From contig CAZLWE010000011.1 in the NCBI GenBank assembly GCA_964562985.1, positions 1 to 64,000 of the forward strand: 64,000 nucleotides of DNA, read 5' to 3'. This document shows positions 51,150 to 59,721 of this stretch, in pieces (position 1 is the first letter of the stretch; the number at the start of each line of letters is the position of its first letter). This DNA comes from SHLQ01 sp964562985. GTDB lineage: Bacteria > Actinomycetota > Acidimicrobiia > Acidimicrobiales > SHLQ01. The notes beneath the pieces were generated by a model. That model saw only the letters and a program-made list of their open reading frames with translations, made no database searches and was not told the DNA's origin. The position numbers and the translations under genes are program-made.

Positions 51150-52697
51150 ATGGAAGAAACGAAGCCACCGAGGGGGCGCCGCGCCGGAGGCCGAGCGGCT
51201 CGGGTAGCGAAACGATCGCGACCCGCTCCCCCTGCAGCCCGAGCCATCAGACCGGGTCCGGTTGGAGGCGCCTACTCTCCGCTGTCTGAGCGACAGATGG
51301 AAGACACCCTCGCCGCCGCACTCGACTTGCTCGAGAACATCGGGATGGGCCAGTCGACTTCGGAGTTCATCGAACTGGTAACCGCCGAGGGAGGATACGT
51401 CGATGAACATGACCGGCTGCGTTTCCCTCGCGCCCTCGTGCAACGAATCGTCACCGAGGTCGCGGCCAAGTCCTTTACCTTGCACGCACTCGATCCCGAC
51501 AAGGGCATGGAGATCGGCGGCGACCGTGTCTACTTCTCCACCGGTGGCGCCGGAGTGCTCATGCTCGACCACGAGACCCAGCGCTTTCGCGAGAGCAAGC
51601 TCCAGGACGTGTACGACACGGGTCGCCTGATCGACAAGCTCGACAACATCGATATCTACGTCCGCACGGTCGTAGCCCGAGACATGGTTGAGGCCCATGA
51701 CCTCGATATCAACTGGGCCTACGCATGCCTGGCGAGTACATCGAAGCCGATTGGCACCTCAATGTTTGACCAAGCCCACGTCGGCGAAATCGCCGAAATG
51801 TTCGACATCGTTCTCGGTGGTGCGAGCGAGTTCAAGAAACGACCGTTCTGCATCGCAAACAACACGTTCGTCGTGCCGCCGCTGCGTTGGGCCGAGGAGT
51901 CTGCCCTCTCGATGGCCGAGCAAGCACGCCACGGCTTCCCGATCACACTGCTATCGGCGGGCCAGGCGGGCGCCACATCGCCCGCAGCCTTGGCCGGATC
52001 GCTCGCACAAGCGCTGGCCGAGTGCCTCGCTGCACTCACGTGCGTCAACCTCATCAACCCCGGCCACCCGTGCATCATGGGTATGTGGCCCTTCGTGTCG
52101 GACCTGCGCACGGGCGCAATGAGCGGCGGCAGCGGCGAAGAAGCTGTACTTAACGCGGCCTCGGCGCAGATCATCAACTGGCTGGGATTGCCCTCCGGGG
52201 TTGCCGCCGGAATGGCCGATTCCAAAGTGGCCGACAATCAGGCAGGCCACGAGAAGGCACTTACCGTTGCGCTCGCCGCCCAGGCGGGGTCGAACGTGAT
52301 CTTCGAGTCGGCCGGCATGTTGGCGAGCATCATGGCCGGTTCGCACGAAGCCCTGGTGATCGACAACGACATGCTCGGTTCAATCAACCGGACGGTCCGC
52401 GGTATCGAGATCACGCCCGAAACGTTGTCCACCGACGTGATCATGGACGTCGTCCGAGGTCAGGGCCACTTCCTCGGCCACGAACAGACGCTGTCGATGA
52501 TGCAAACCGAATACACCTACCCGATCGTCGGTGACCGACTAAGCCCAGACGATTGGATGGACGCAGGCGCAGAACGCGCAGCTGACCGAGCACATGAGTG
52601 GGTCAATGACACGCTCTCGAACTACCGGCCCAGCCATATCTCCCCAGAGATCGACGCCAAGATCAGAGAGCGCTTCGATATCCGATTAGACCTATAG
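51150..52697 (+). CDS. MttB-family (trimethylamine methyltransferase-like) corrinoid methyltransferase
   Basis: The 515-residue protein matches the COG5598/MttB barrel: FSTGGAGVLMLDHETQ, NPGHPCIMGMWPFVSDLRTG, GSGEEAVLNAASAQIINWLG and NQAGHEKALTVALAAQAG. The pyrrolysine (TAG) of true trimethylamine methyltransferases is absent, so it belongs to the non-pyrrolysine group, of which studied members demethylate glycine betaine, proline betaine or carnitine. A basic Arg/Pro-rich leader of about 40 residues precedes the domain and is unusual. No corrinoid protein or reactivase is adjacent. The methylated substrate is not known. Confidence 0.88.
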   Translation: MEETKPPRGRRAGGRAARVAKRSRPAPPAARAIRPGPVGGAYSPLSERQMEDTLAAALDLLENIGMGQSTSEFIELVTAEGGYVDEHDRLRFPRALVQRIVTEVAAKSFTLHALDPDKGMEIGGDRVYFSTGGAGVLMLDHETQRFRESKLQDVYDTGRLIDKLDNIDIYVRTVVARDMVEAHDLDINWAYACLASTSKPIGTSMFDQAHVGEIAEMFDIVLGGASEFKKRPFCIANNTFVVPPLRWAEESALSMAEQARHGFPITLLSAGQAGATSPAALAGSLAQALAECLAALTCVNLINPGHPCIMGMWPFVSDLRTGAMSGGSGEEAVLNAASAQIINWLGLPSGVAAGMADSKVADNQAGHEKALTVALAAQAGSNVIFESAGMLASIMAGSHEALVIDNDMLGSINRTVRGIEITPETLSTDVIMDVVRGQGHFLGHEQTLSMMQTEYTYPIVGDRLSPDDWMDAGAERAADRAHEWVNDTLSNYRPSHISPEIDAKIRERFDIRLDL

Positions 52698-52711
52698 AGG
52701 TCGTCGCCCAA

Positions 52712-55093
52712 CTAGGTCAGGGTGAAAGTCTCTATCCCGGAAACGGTGTGGAGTTGGCCATGTACTTCGACGTCAACTGGTTCACCCGAGACCACCGAGA
52801 CCGTCAGCTCTTGCGATGTTGCGGTGACCTCAAGGCAGGTCCCTCGCACGGTCACCGCAAATTTCAGCGCCTCCCATCCCGCCGGAATCCTCGGGGTGAA
52901 CTCGACATACTCGCCTCGGTCGGCGAAACCTCCAAAGCCGCGGACCAGCGCAGCCCAAATGCCCCCAGCGTTCGCTACGTGAACACCGTCGGAGGTGTTG
53001 TTGTGGGTATTGAGGACATCGATAAACGCCGCCTCGGTGAAGTATTGCTCGGCTAGTTCGCTTTCGCCGATGTCTGCTGCCGCGAGCGCTTGCACACACC
53101 GCGATAGCGAGGAGTCGCCGGTGGTAAGTGGATCGTAGAACTCGAAATTGCGCTGTCGCTGCTCGGTGGTGAACTCGTGAGGCTGCAAGGCCATGGCCAT
53201 CACGACATCGGGCTGCTTGAGCACTTGCTTGCGGTAGATGTTCAACGGATGGAAGTGCAACAAAAGCGGATACTTTTCGGGCGGGGTGTTCTCAAAATCC
53301 CAGCGTTCGCGACTCAAGAAGGCCTCATCTTGGAGGTGGACCTGCAGTTCATCGTCGAACGGCAAGTACATCGTGTCCGCCGCTAAACGCCACCGACCTG
53401 GTTCATCGCTCATGAGACTCGTCATCCGCTCAAGCTCAGCGAACCCGTCATCACCATCCGCGGCGAGCGCTTCGACGACATCGGCAGCGAGCCGGAGCGT
53501 GTACCGGGCCATGACATTCGTGTAGAAGTTGTCGTTGACGATGGCGCTGTACTCGTCGGGACCTGTCACCCCGTGGATGTGGAACGACTCACTGTTGCCC
53601 TTGTAGAAGCCCAGGTCCTCGAACAGTCGAGCGATGCCAATCAGAATCTCGGCGCCGACGCTCTGCATGAAAGACCGGTCTGCGGTCGCAAGATTGATCG
53701 TTCCGATGGCATACGCGATCGCGGCGCCGTTGTGATATTGCGCGGTGCCCGCCGGGTAGTACGCCGAAGCCTCTTCACCGTTGATGGTTCGCCATGCGAA
53801 TAGCGCACCTGGATGACCGAGTTCCTGTGCTCGTGCGCAGGCGGTGCCCAACATGTTGTAGCGCTGCCGGAGCAGGTTCTTTGCGGCGATTGGATTGGTG
53901 TAGGCGAGAAACGGAGCAACGTACATCTCGGTGTCCCAGAAGTACTGACCGTCGTAGCCATCTGCGGTCAACCCCTTGGCCGGCACGCCGTCGGAGTCGG
54001 CCCGGATCGTTGCTTGGGCGAGTTGCCACAGATTCCAACGAATCGCCTGCTGGAGCTCCGGTTGCCCCTCCACTTCGACGTCGGCGTGTTCCCAGAATTC
54101 GGTGATCCGCTCGGCGTGTTCGGCGTGCGCGGCGTCCACGCCACTGGCGTGAGCCCGAGCCAAGGTTCGTTGGCAGCGTCGGGCAAGTTCAGGGGTGGGA
54201 ACGCCCTTGGAAGAGTGATACGACACGAACTTCGTGATGTGGATCGGCGCTCTCTTCCTTCCTTCAATATTGATGATGGTTACGGCGTGGTCTTCGCGCA
54301 CCACCGTGTCAGCCGTGAATTCGCACGGAGTGTTCACCGCATGGGTGTAGCCGGCGGCAACGGTCATGCCCGATGACGCCGCCCGGAAACCGAGGACTAC
54401 CACTCCCCCGTCACCCGTACCGACATCGTGAAGCTGGTCCTCGGGATGCAATACCCGACCCGAAAAAGTTCGTCCCTGGCGGGGATCATCGCCCTCGCCA
54501 AGCGCGGCTGATTCCACCCCATACTCGTCGACGCCGTCCTGGCGATTCTGCACTTGGGAAGAGATCGTTATCGAGGCCTCTGAATCGAGCAGCTCCAGTT
54601 GCAAGGTCATCACGCCGAGATGGCGATGACGCATGCTGACCATTGAAGTAGAGCTAACGGCAATTCGATGTCCACCCTTGGTCGCCCAGATCAGGTTGCG
54701 GGTGAGCACACCGGTCCGAAAGTCGATCGACCGCTCGTACTCGGTGATCTGTGCGGAGGACAACAAGAGCGGCTCGTCCTCGACGTAGAGCTTCATCAAC
54801 TTCGTATCAGGCGCGTTGATGATCGTTTGGCCGGTCGTCGCCAAGCCGTACGCGGTTTCGGGGTACACGATCGGCCAGGTCTCGTGGAAGCCGTTGACAA
54901 AGGTCCCATGGGTATGGGCGTCGCGGCCCTCCGGCGGGTTTGCTCGCATACCCAAGTAGCCATTCGCGATCGCGAAGAGCGTCTCGGTCTCGCCGAGATC
55001 ATCGACGCAGTGACGGGTCTCGATCAGGCGCCAAGGATCGACCGGAAACCGGGTCAGATCGCGCTCTGGCACTGCTTGCAACCGACCAGCCAT
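52712..55093 (-). CDS. Glycoside hydrolase family 65 disaccharide phosphorylase
   Basis: Phosphorolyses an alpha-linked glucose disaccharide (trehalose, maltose, kojibiose or nigerose) to beta-glucose 1-phosphate and glucose. The 793 residues have the GH65 order: TLFAIANGYLGMRANPPEG in the N-domain, YDGQYFWDTEMYVAPFLAY in the (alpha/alpha)6 barrel, and HGVTGPDEYSAIVNDNFYTN with the catalytic acid Glu. RWDFENTPPEKYPLLLHFHP and NTSDGVHVANAGGIWAALV follow. It starts directly after the beta-phosphoglucomutase stop codon (TGAATG), so both are made together. Which disaccharide is used cannot be read from the sequence. Confidence 0.92.
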   Translation of the reverse strand: MAGRLQAVPERDLTRFPVDPWRLIETRHCVDDLGETETLFAIANGYLGMRANPPEGRDAHTHGTFVNGFHETWPIVYPETAYGLATTGQTIINAPDTKLMKLYVEDEPLLLSSAQITEYERSIDFRTGVLTRNLIWATKGGHRIAVSSTSMVSMRHRHLGVMTLQLELLDSEASITISSQVQNRQDGVDEYGVESAALGEGDDPRQGRTFSGRVLHPEDQLHDVGTGDGGVVVLGFRAASSGMTVAAGYTHAVNTPCEFTADTVVREDHAVTIINIEGRKRAPIHITKFVSYHSSKGVPTPELARRCQRTLARAHASGVDAAHAEHAERITEFWEHADVEVEGQPELQQAIRWNLWQLAQATIRADSDGVPAKGLTADGYDGQYFWDTEMYVAPFLAYTNPIAAKNLLRQRYNMLGTACARAQELGHPGALFAWRTINGEEASAYYPAGTAQYHNGAAIAYAIGTINLATADRSFMQSVGAEILIGIARLFEDLGFYKGNSESFHIHGVTGPDEYSAIVNDNFYTNVMARYTLRLAADVVEALAADGDDGFAELERMTSLMSDEPGRWRLAADTMYLPFDDELQVHLQDEAFLSRERWDFENTPPEKYPLLLHFHPLNIYRKQVLKQPDVVMAMALQPHEFTTEQRQRNFEFYDPLTTGDSSLSRCVQALAAADIGESELAEQYFTEAAFIDVLNTHNNTSDGVHVANAGGIWAALVRGFGGFADRGEYVEFTPRIPAGWEALKFAVTVRGTCLEVTATSQELTVSVVSGEPVDVEVHGQLHTVSGIETFTLT

Positions 55094-55822
55094 TCAGACT
55101 CCCTCAAGCACTTCGCTCAGATCATCGACCACTACATGGGCCCCAGCCTCAGATAACGCGGCACGGTTTCCGCCGCGATCCACACCGAGCACACAGCCAA
55201 AGCCACCGGCTACGCCGGCCGCCACACCGACCTCCGCGTCTTCAATCACGACGGTGCTCGCTGCTTCGACCCCGAGTTCTCGGGCACCGTGCAGAAAGCA
55301 ATCCGGCGCCGGCTTTCCGGGCAACCCGAGGGCGTCAGCGGTAAGACCGTCGACAACCAGCGGGAAGCGAGCTCGAAGCTGCGCTGCATCGAGGACCGCT
55401 TCTGCGTTCCTTGACGAGGAAACCACAGCTACCTGGACCCCCAACTCATCGAGCACGTCAAGGAGGGCAACAGTTCCTGGGTAGGCCACCACCCCGTCCC
55501 GCTCGAGGATGGCGTTGAAGATCGCGTTCTTTCGATTACCCATCCCACAGATGGTTTCCGCTTCGGGGGCGTCGGCTGGGTCCCCGAAGGGCAGCGTGAC
55601 GCCCCGAGAGTCGAGAAAGCCTTGGACCCCTTCGTAGCGGGGCTTCCCGTCGACGCTGCGCAGGTAGTCCTCTTCGGTAAAGTCGAATTCGGCAAAAAGT
55701 TCAGTCCAGGCATGGCGATGCACCGACGCGGTAGGCGTGATCACGCCGTCGAGGTCGAAGAGTACCGCGGAGAAGGATGCCCACTTGCGCTCCGTGCCGT
55801 TTGGAGACGTTGCCTCAGCCAT
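55094..55822 (-). CDS. pgmB: Beta-phosphoglucomutase (HAD superfamily)
   Basis: Converts beta-glucose 1-phosphate from the GH65 enzyme into glucose 6-phosphate. The 242 residues have the HAD motifs VLFDLDGVITPTASVHRHAW (nucleophile Asp and acid/base Asp), VAVVSSSRNA (motif II Ser), GKPAPDCFL (Lys) and VVIEDAEVGVAAG (motif IV Asp). The cap domain has DGKPRYEGVQGFLDSRG, the usual pgmB marker. The gene is the first of the two-gene unit with the phosphorylase, and the pairing itself supports the assignment. Confidence 0.92.
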   Translation of the reverse strand: MAEATSPNGTERKWASFSAVLFDLDGVITPTASVHRHAWTELFAEFDFTEEDYLRSVDGKPRYEGVQGFLDSRGVTLPFGDPADAPEAETICGMGNRKNAIFNAILERDGVVAYPGTVALLDVLDELGVQVAVVSSSRNAEAVLDAAQLRARFPLVVDGLTADALGLPGKPAPDCFLHGARELGVEAASTVVIEDAEVGVAAGVAGGFGCVLGVDRGGNRAALSEAGAHVVVDDLSEVLEGV

Positions 55823-55934
55823 GTCACTTACCTTCGATGAGAGTTGGGCAGATCAGCGGGCCTCAGCGGCCGAGACCCTGCGAGGTAGTTCATCGTAAGC
55901 GTGCCGGTCGGCCGCGAGGCTCAGGATCTGAGGA

Positions 55935-56423
55935 TTATTCGTCCTGGTATGTCATCACGATGTTCTTGAGTCGAGCGACATATTTGGTCTTCGTCACAAA
56001 AACCGACTCGGGGTCTTGAGCGCCACCGTTGTTGTTCTCCGACGTTTCGCGCACCATGTGTTCGAACTTGATACCGGCATAGCGCGCCGCTTCCTCGACC
56101 CGTTCGAGCTCCGCGGATGACAAGGGCGGCTCGACATCGAAGTTCGTCGGCCGATTCCCGGAGAACACTCGATCGAGCGAGATCGCGGCGAGCCAGATCA
56201 CCAGGGCTCCAATCACGCCGAAGACGATGAACGATCCGCCGGTTAGGCGAGCGATAAGTAATCCAAGGACCGCCCCAGGCGAGAGCAACGCAAGCCAACC
56301 CGTTGGCCCAAGCTTCACGGACGCAAAGCCTCCCTGACGCATACGCAGTCCCCACGTCGACACACTGACGTGGGGACCGGCGGTCTTTTCTGGATTTTCG
56401 GGGAAAGGGTTCAAACCGGCCAT
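55935..56423 (-). CDS. Small membrane protein of unknown function
   Basis: A 162-residue protein with two adjacent helices at about 40-80 (TGWLALLSPGAVLGLLIARL and FIVFGVIGALVIWLAAISLD), a hydrophilic N-terminus and a soluble acidic tail of 75 residues (SSAELERVEEAARYAGIKFE). No family is recognised. It is in the same direction as the DM13 and pgmB genes but separated from both by more than 45 bp. The start ATG follows 48 bp of sequence after the DM13 gene. Confidence 0.6.
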   Translation of the reverse strand: MAGLNPFPENPEKTAGPHVSVSTWGLRMRQGGFASVKLGPTGWLALLSPGAVLGLLIARLTGGSFIVFGVIGALVIWLAAISLDRVFSGNRPTNFDVEPPLSSAELERVEEAARYAGIKFEHMVRETSENNNGGAQDPESVFVTKTKYVARLKNIVMTYQDE

Positions 56424-56471
56424 GTGCCGTGCAGGTTACTCAGCCCGCCTGGGGTTGGGCTGGGGCCATGA

Positions 56472-57077
56472 TCATGTGGCCACCGGCGAGATTGGGGCTT
56501 GTCCAAATAACACGCTGAACCGTTCGCAGTAGATCTCGACCGTGCTGTAGACGTTGAGATCTACGTCTGCGGGGAGCTCGTAGTTCTGGTTGCCAATGTT
56601 GCCTTGGAGTGGGCCGAGATTGATGAGATCACCGTTCTCTGCTCGAAGTGTGACCTTGAGGTCTGGGCCGTTGTTGGTCGAGAAGTTCTCGAAGCGCAGG
56701 AAGCGTTGATCGCTCCCATCACTGAGCACGAGCGCTTCACCGACGACGGTGTAGCCAGGTTGCCCGAAGAATTCTCCGCTGAACTCGGTAACGATGTCGC
56801 CCGCCATTCCGGTATCGCCTACCGACTGGTTCGCTTCGACGGGATTGCCCTCGGCGTCGAGCATGGCCTGCTGAAACTCTTCACTCTCGAGCAGTGTTTG
56901 TAATTCTTCCTCGGTGCGCTCCTGTCCGAATGTTGGCAGAGCCTGATCAACCTCGCTGTCGATGAAGGCGCTCTGAATTCCAAGGAATCCAAAGGCCAAC
57001 CACGCCAGCCCACCGAGGATGGCAAGTCCTACCAGTACTCCGAATGGGCTTATGCCGCTCTTCTGCTCTTTGGTCAT
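56472..57077 (-). CDS. Membrane-anchored DM13-domain protein (copy 1)
   Basis: The 201-residue protein has one N-terminal helix (PFGVLVGLAILGGLAWLAFG), an acidic spacer and a DM13 domain at about 95-190. The domain reads GQPGYTVVGEALVLSDGSDQ, then FENFSTNNGPDLKVTLRA, INLGPLQGNIGNQNYELP and VEIYCERFSVLFGQA. This domain has been proposed to hold a redox-active Cys; the Cys in IYCERF is present. It should lie outside the cell, anchored by its helix. A related gene follows 38 bp upstream (57116). Role unknown. Confidence 0.8.
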   Translation of the reverse strand: MTKEQKSGISPFGVLVGLAILGGLAWLAFGFLGIQSAFIDSEVDQALPTFGQERTEEELQTLLESEEFQQAMLDAEGNPVEANQSVGDTGMAGDIVTEFSGEFFGQPGYTVVGEALVLSDGSDQRFLRFENFSTNNGPDLKVTLRAENGDLINLGPLQGNIGNQNYELPADVDLNVYSTVEIYCERFSVLFGQAPISPVAT

Positions 57078-57115
57078 GGATGAATCTTCTTTCTCAAGCG
57101 TGTCTTAGGTTGACG

Positions 57116-57610
57116 TTACGCCCCGAGGAAGGCGCTTCCAAAGTTGATTCCGAACGGTTCGCACCAGACCTGCACTTCCGTGAAGAGATCAAGGTCGACA
57201 TCATCGGGGATAGCGAAGTCCTGCGCGCCTTCAAGACCTTGGAGGTCGCCCAAGTTGACGAAGCTGCCGTCTTCTGCCCGAAGGTAGATGACGAGTTGAG
57301 GACCTCGGTTGGTGCTGAATTCATCGCTGAGGCTAAGTACGCGTTGGCCGTCGTCTCCGACGACCACTTCGGCGATTCCCGTAATCGTGTATGGTCCGAC
57401 CCCTTCAAAGGCGCCGGTGAGACCTACGCCTTGATCGCCGGAGTCGGCCGGTGGGGGCACGGAACCGGATGGGACAACCGCTTCGGCAGTCTCCAGCGGC
57501 GCTTCGGCTCCCATTGGGCTAACGACGGAGCCGATGGCGATCAGCGCAACGACTGCGACTGCGATCAGACCCGCGAAGGCAATCAGGGGGTTTTGCTTTA
57601 CGTGTGTCAT
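57116..57610 (-). CDS. Membrane-anchored DM13-domain protein (copy 2)
   Basis: The 164-residue paralogue of the neighbouring protein has an N-terminal helix (PLIAFAGLIAVAVVALIAIG), a Pro-rich linker and a DM13 domain: GPYTITGIAEVVVGDDGQRV, DEFSTNRGPQLVIYLRAEDG, VNLGDLQGLEGAQDFAIP and VQVWCEPFGINFGSAFLG. The Cys in WCEPF is kept. It is shorter than copy 1, with no long acidic spacer. The pair arose by tandem duplication. It is probably co-transcribed with the next gene, and surface-exposed. Confidence 0.82.
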   Translation of the reverse strand: MTHVKQNPLIAFAGLIAVAVVALIAIGSVVSPMGAEAPLETAEAVVPSGSVPPPADSGDQGVGLTGAFEGVGPYTITGIAEVVVGDDGQRVLSLSDEFSTNRGPQLVIYLRAEDGSFVNLGDLQGLEGAQDFAIPDDVDLDLFTEVQVWCEPFGINFGSAFLGA

Positions 57611-57665
57611 GCATAGGAAATACGACCAACGCTGCGCGAGATTCCACCATCCGATGAACAGGTGC

Positions 57666-59555
57666 TTACATCAATGAAGGTTGACTGGATTCGACTTCGG
57701 GATTCGCCGCAGGTGGCGGCGGCGTGTCTCCAACAGGTTCATCGCGGAGCATCCCGGGGAGCACAAAGGCAAGACGCAGGAACGTACCGCCGATGACGAA
57801 GAACAGACCTGCACGCCACAAGATATCGACTGCGACCAAGTCGATGAAGATGAGCTTTAGGCCCGTGATGGCAAGTGTCGCCAGGGCCACCGTGATGGCG
57901 TTCGTGAAGCGTTCTCGTGCCAACTCGACATTCCACATCGGTCGGCTAAGGAGAACGGCCACACTCATCGCTACCCACGAGATACTGATCCACATTTGTG
58001 CCTGTGGCGCTGCCTGCCACATCGATGCCATCCATAGCAGCGTCGCTCCCCACACAAGCGCTGCAGCTACCGTGACATCTTCGCGACGTCGAATCATCCA
58101 TAGCCCGAAATAGAGCGACAGTAGGACGAGCCCGGTCGCGCCGGCTTCACCCAGCGACAACCCGCCCGCAGTGAGGCCGCCCAGGATGATCGCCGCGTTC
58201 CAGAGGGCGGCCAGACCGCCGAGCAGCAAGGCCGCAGCTTTGGCCTCCACCAGCTGCGTTTCGCGAGCCAAGGCCGCAGAGACCACCGTGGCTGCGAGCA
58301 TCCCCACGAGCAGTACTGGGCCCTGGATGAGTATGGCGAGGCCGACCAGCACGGTTCCAAGACTTGCGAGCTGGTGCAGGGTGAGCATCAGACGGTCAAT
58401 CTTCTTGGAGGTCAGCGTCACCACCACAGCGCCGAGAAGCCCGATTGCAAGCACCGCGACCCCTGCGGCATCCAGCGTGGTCGTTTCGAAGCGCTGCGAA
58501 CTCTCGACGAGGTTTCCTATGAGGAGAGCCGAGCCGGGAATGAAGAACGCAAACACACGAGCCTCGAATGCTGCCAGCCAGCCGTACTCGCCGCTTTGAT
58601 CAGCCCGGAGCTCGACGGCTTGTTGCCACGCAAGAACACCGATACTCGCAATAGCTGCGAGAACCGCAGTCACCGTGCCCGTCTCGATGCCATTGAGAGT
58701 GGCGTTGATCGTGGCGTCAAGCGAGAGAATCCCCGCGATGACCACACCACCGCCACGGGCGACGAACCAACCTCGGCGATGGCAGGTTACGGCCAGCGCA
58801 ACAGACCAGATCGCCGCAGTGGCTGCTAGGACGGCGGGCGAGTCAACACCTGCTGCTACAAGCAAGCTGGAGCCAATGAACGTTGCTGGTGCCGCGAGGA
58901 GTGCGATGACTTGGGAGTTGTGGACGCGAGACAGGCCAAGGAAGACACCGATCGCACCTCCGAGCCACGCCGTAGCCATGGCCATAGACAAGATGTCGAG
59001 CCCGAGATGCCCAACGACCCCGGAGATGAAGAGACCAGCTGCACCGCCAGCGGCAAAGGTGACCCGCCAACGGCGGTCGTCGAAACGGAAGCTCTGCGCG
59101 ATGAACCCCAGCGACACCAACGTCGCCAAGATCAACTGCGCGGTAGGGCCGATCCATTCGCGGTTGATCGCCGTCGATACGAAGAAGATCGCTGACAGCA
59201 CGACGAAGGAGATGCCACCGACGCGGAACAAGAACTCCGGGCCTACCTCGAAGCGAGGGGAGTTAATCCTGACCCCCTGGCGCTCCCATGTCCTTGGTCC
59301 CGTGGCCGTGGGAGCCGGACCGGGAACACCCACCATTGCGGGATTGGGCATTCGTGGCGGCGGAGGAGGTGGTGGAGGCGGAGTCGTCGTCTCCGTCGCC
59401 CAGGCCGGTGACCCCATGGTGGGAGGGGCAGGCGTTATCGGTGTTGCTGGCGAGCTTGGCGCATCCGCTGCAGCGCGAAGTCGGCTCAACTCCTGTTGCA
59501 CCGTGGCAAGCACCTCTTCGAGGGCCTCGATCGTATGGGTATTTCCGCTAGTCAT
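57666..59555 (-). CDS. Large DUF2339-like polytopic membrane protein
   Basis: The 629-residue protein starts with a coiled-coil-like segment (IEALEEVLATVQQELSRLRA) and a Pro-rich cytoplasmic linker with a nine-Pro run. About 16-18 hydrophobic helices follow, with a conserved-looking first one (FLFRVGGISFVVLSAIFFV). This layout resembles DUF2339-family membrane proteins, whose function is unknown. The C-terminus is Pro-rich. The upstream region carries a CCCCTAGGGG palindrome that could be an operator. No enzymatic motif is seen. Confidence 0.65.
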   Translation of the reverse strand: MTSGNTHTIEALEEVLATVQQELSRLRAAADAPSSPATPITPAPPTMGSPAWATETTTPPPPPPPPPRMPNPAMVGVPGPAPTATGPRTWERQGVRINSPRFEVGPEFLFRVGGISFVVLSAIFFVSTAINREWIGPTAQLILATLVSLGFIAQSFRFDDRRWRVTFAAGGAAGLFISGVVGHLGLDILSMAMATAWLGGAIGVFLGLSRVHNSQVIALLAAPATFIGSSLLVAAGVDSPAVLAATAAIWSVALAVTCHRRGWFVARGGGVVIAGILSLDATINATLNGIETGTVTAVLAAIASIGVLAWQQAVELRADQSGEYGWLAAFEARVFAFFIPGSALLIGNLVESSQRFETTTLDAAGVAVLAIGLLGAVVVTLTSKKIDRLMLTLHQLASLGTVLVGLAILIQGPVLLVGMLAATVVSAALARETQLVEAKAAALLLGGLAALWNAAIILGGLTAGGLSLGEAGATGLVLLSLYFGLWMIRRREDVTVAAALVWGATLLWMASMWQAAPQAQMWISISWVAMSVAVLLSRPMWNVELARERFTNAITVALATLAITGLKLIFIDLVAVDILWRAGLFFVIGGTFLRLAFVLPGMLRDEPVGDTPPPPAANPEVESSQPSLM

Positions 59556-59607
59556 ACCACAAGGGTCACTGAGTAAGGGCCCCTGCGGTCCTAGGGGAAC
59601 CCCCCAA

Positions 59608-59623
59608 AATCCCCTAGGGGATT
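59608..59623. promoter_or_regulatory. Palindrome AATCCCCTAGGGGATT, possible operator
   Basis: A perfect 16-bp palindrome 53 bp ahead of the DUF2339-like gene. The core CCTAGGGG occurs again at 59590-59597, 23 bp away, about two helical turns. Arrangement fits a regulator-binding region. Confidence 0.45.
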
Positions 59624-59721
59624 CGCCAAAACCGTTGTAAACAGTGGGGCGACCTACACTCGAATCTGTGAGTGTCGCTCCCTCAGCAACGGTGGTTGTT
59701 GCCTAACGGTCGCCCCGGGCT

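Noticed and set aside
51150..52697. Pyrrolysine-containing trimethylamine methyltransferase
   Set aside because: No in-frame TAG exists within the gene, so it belongs to the non-pyrrolysine group.
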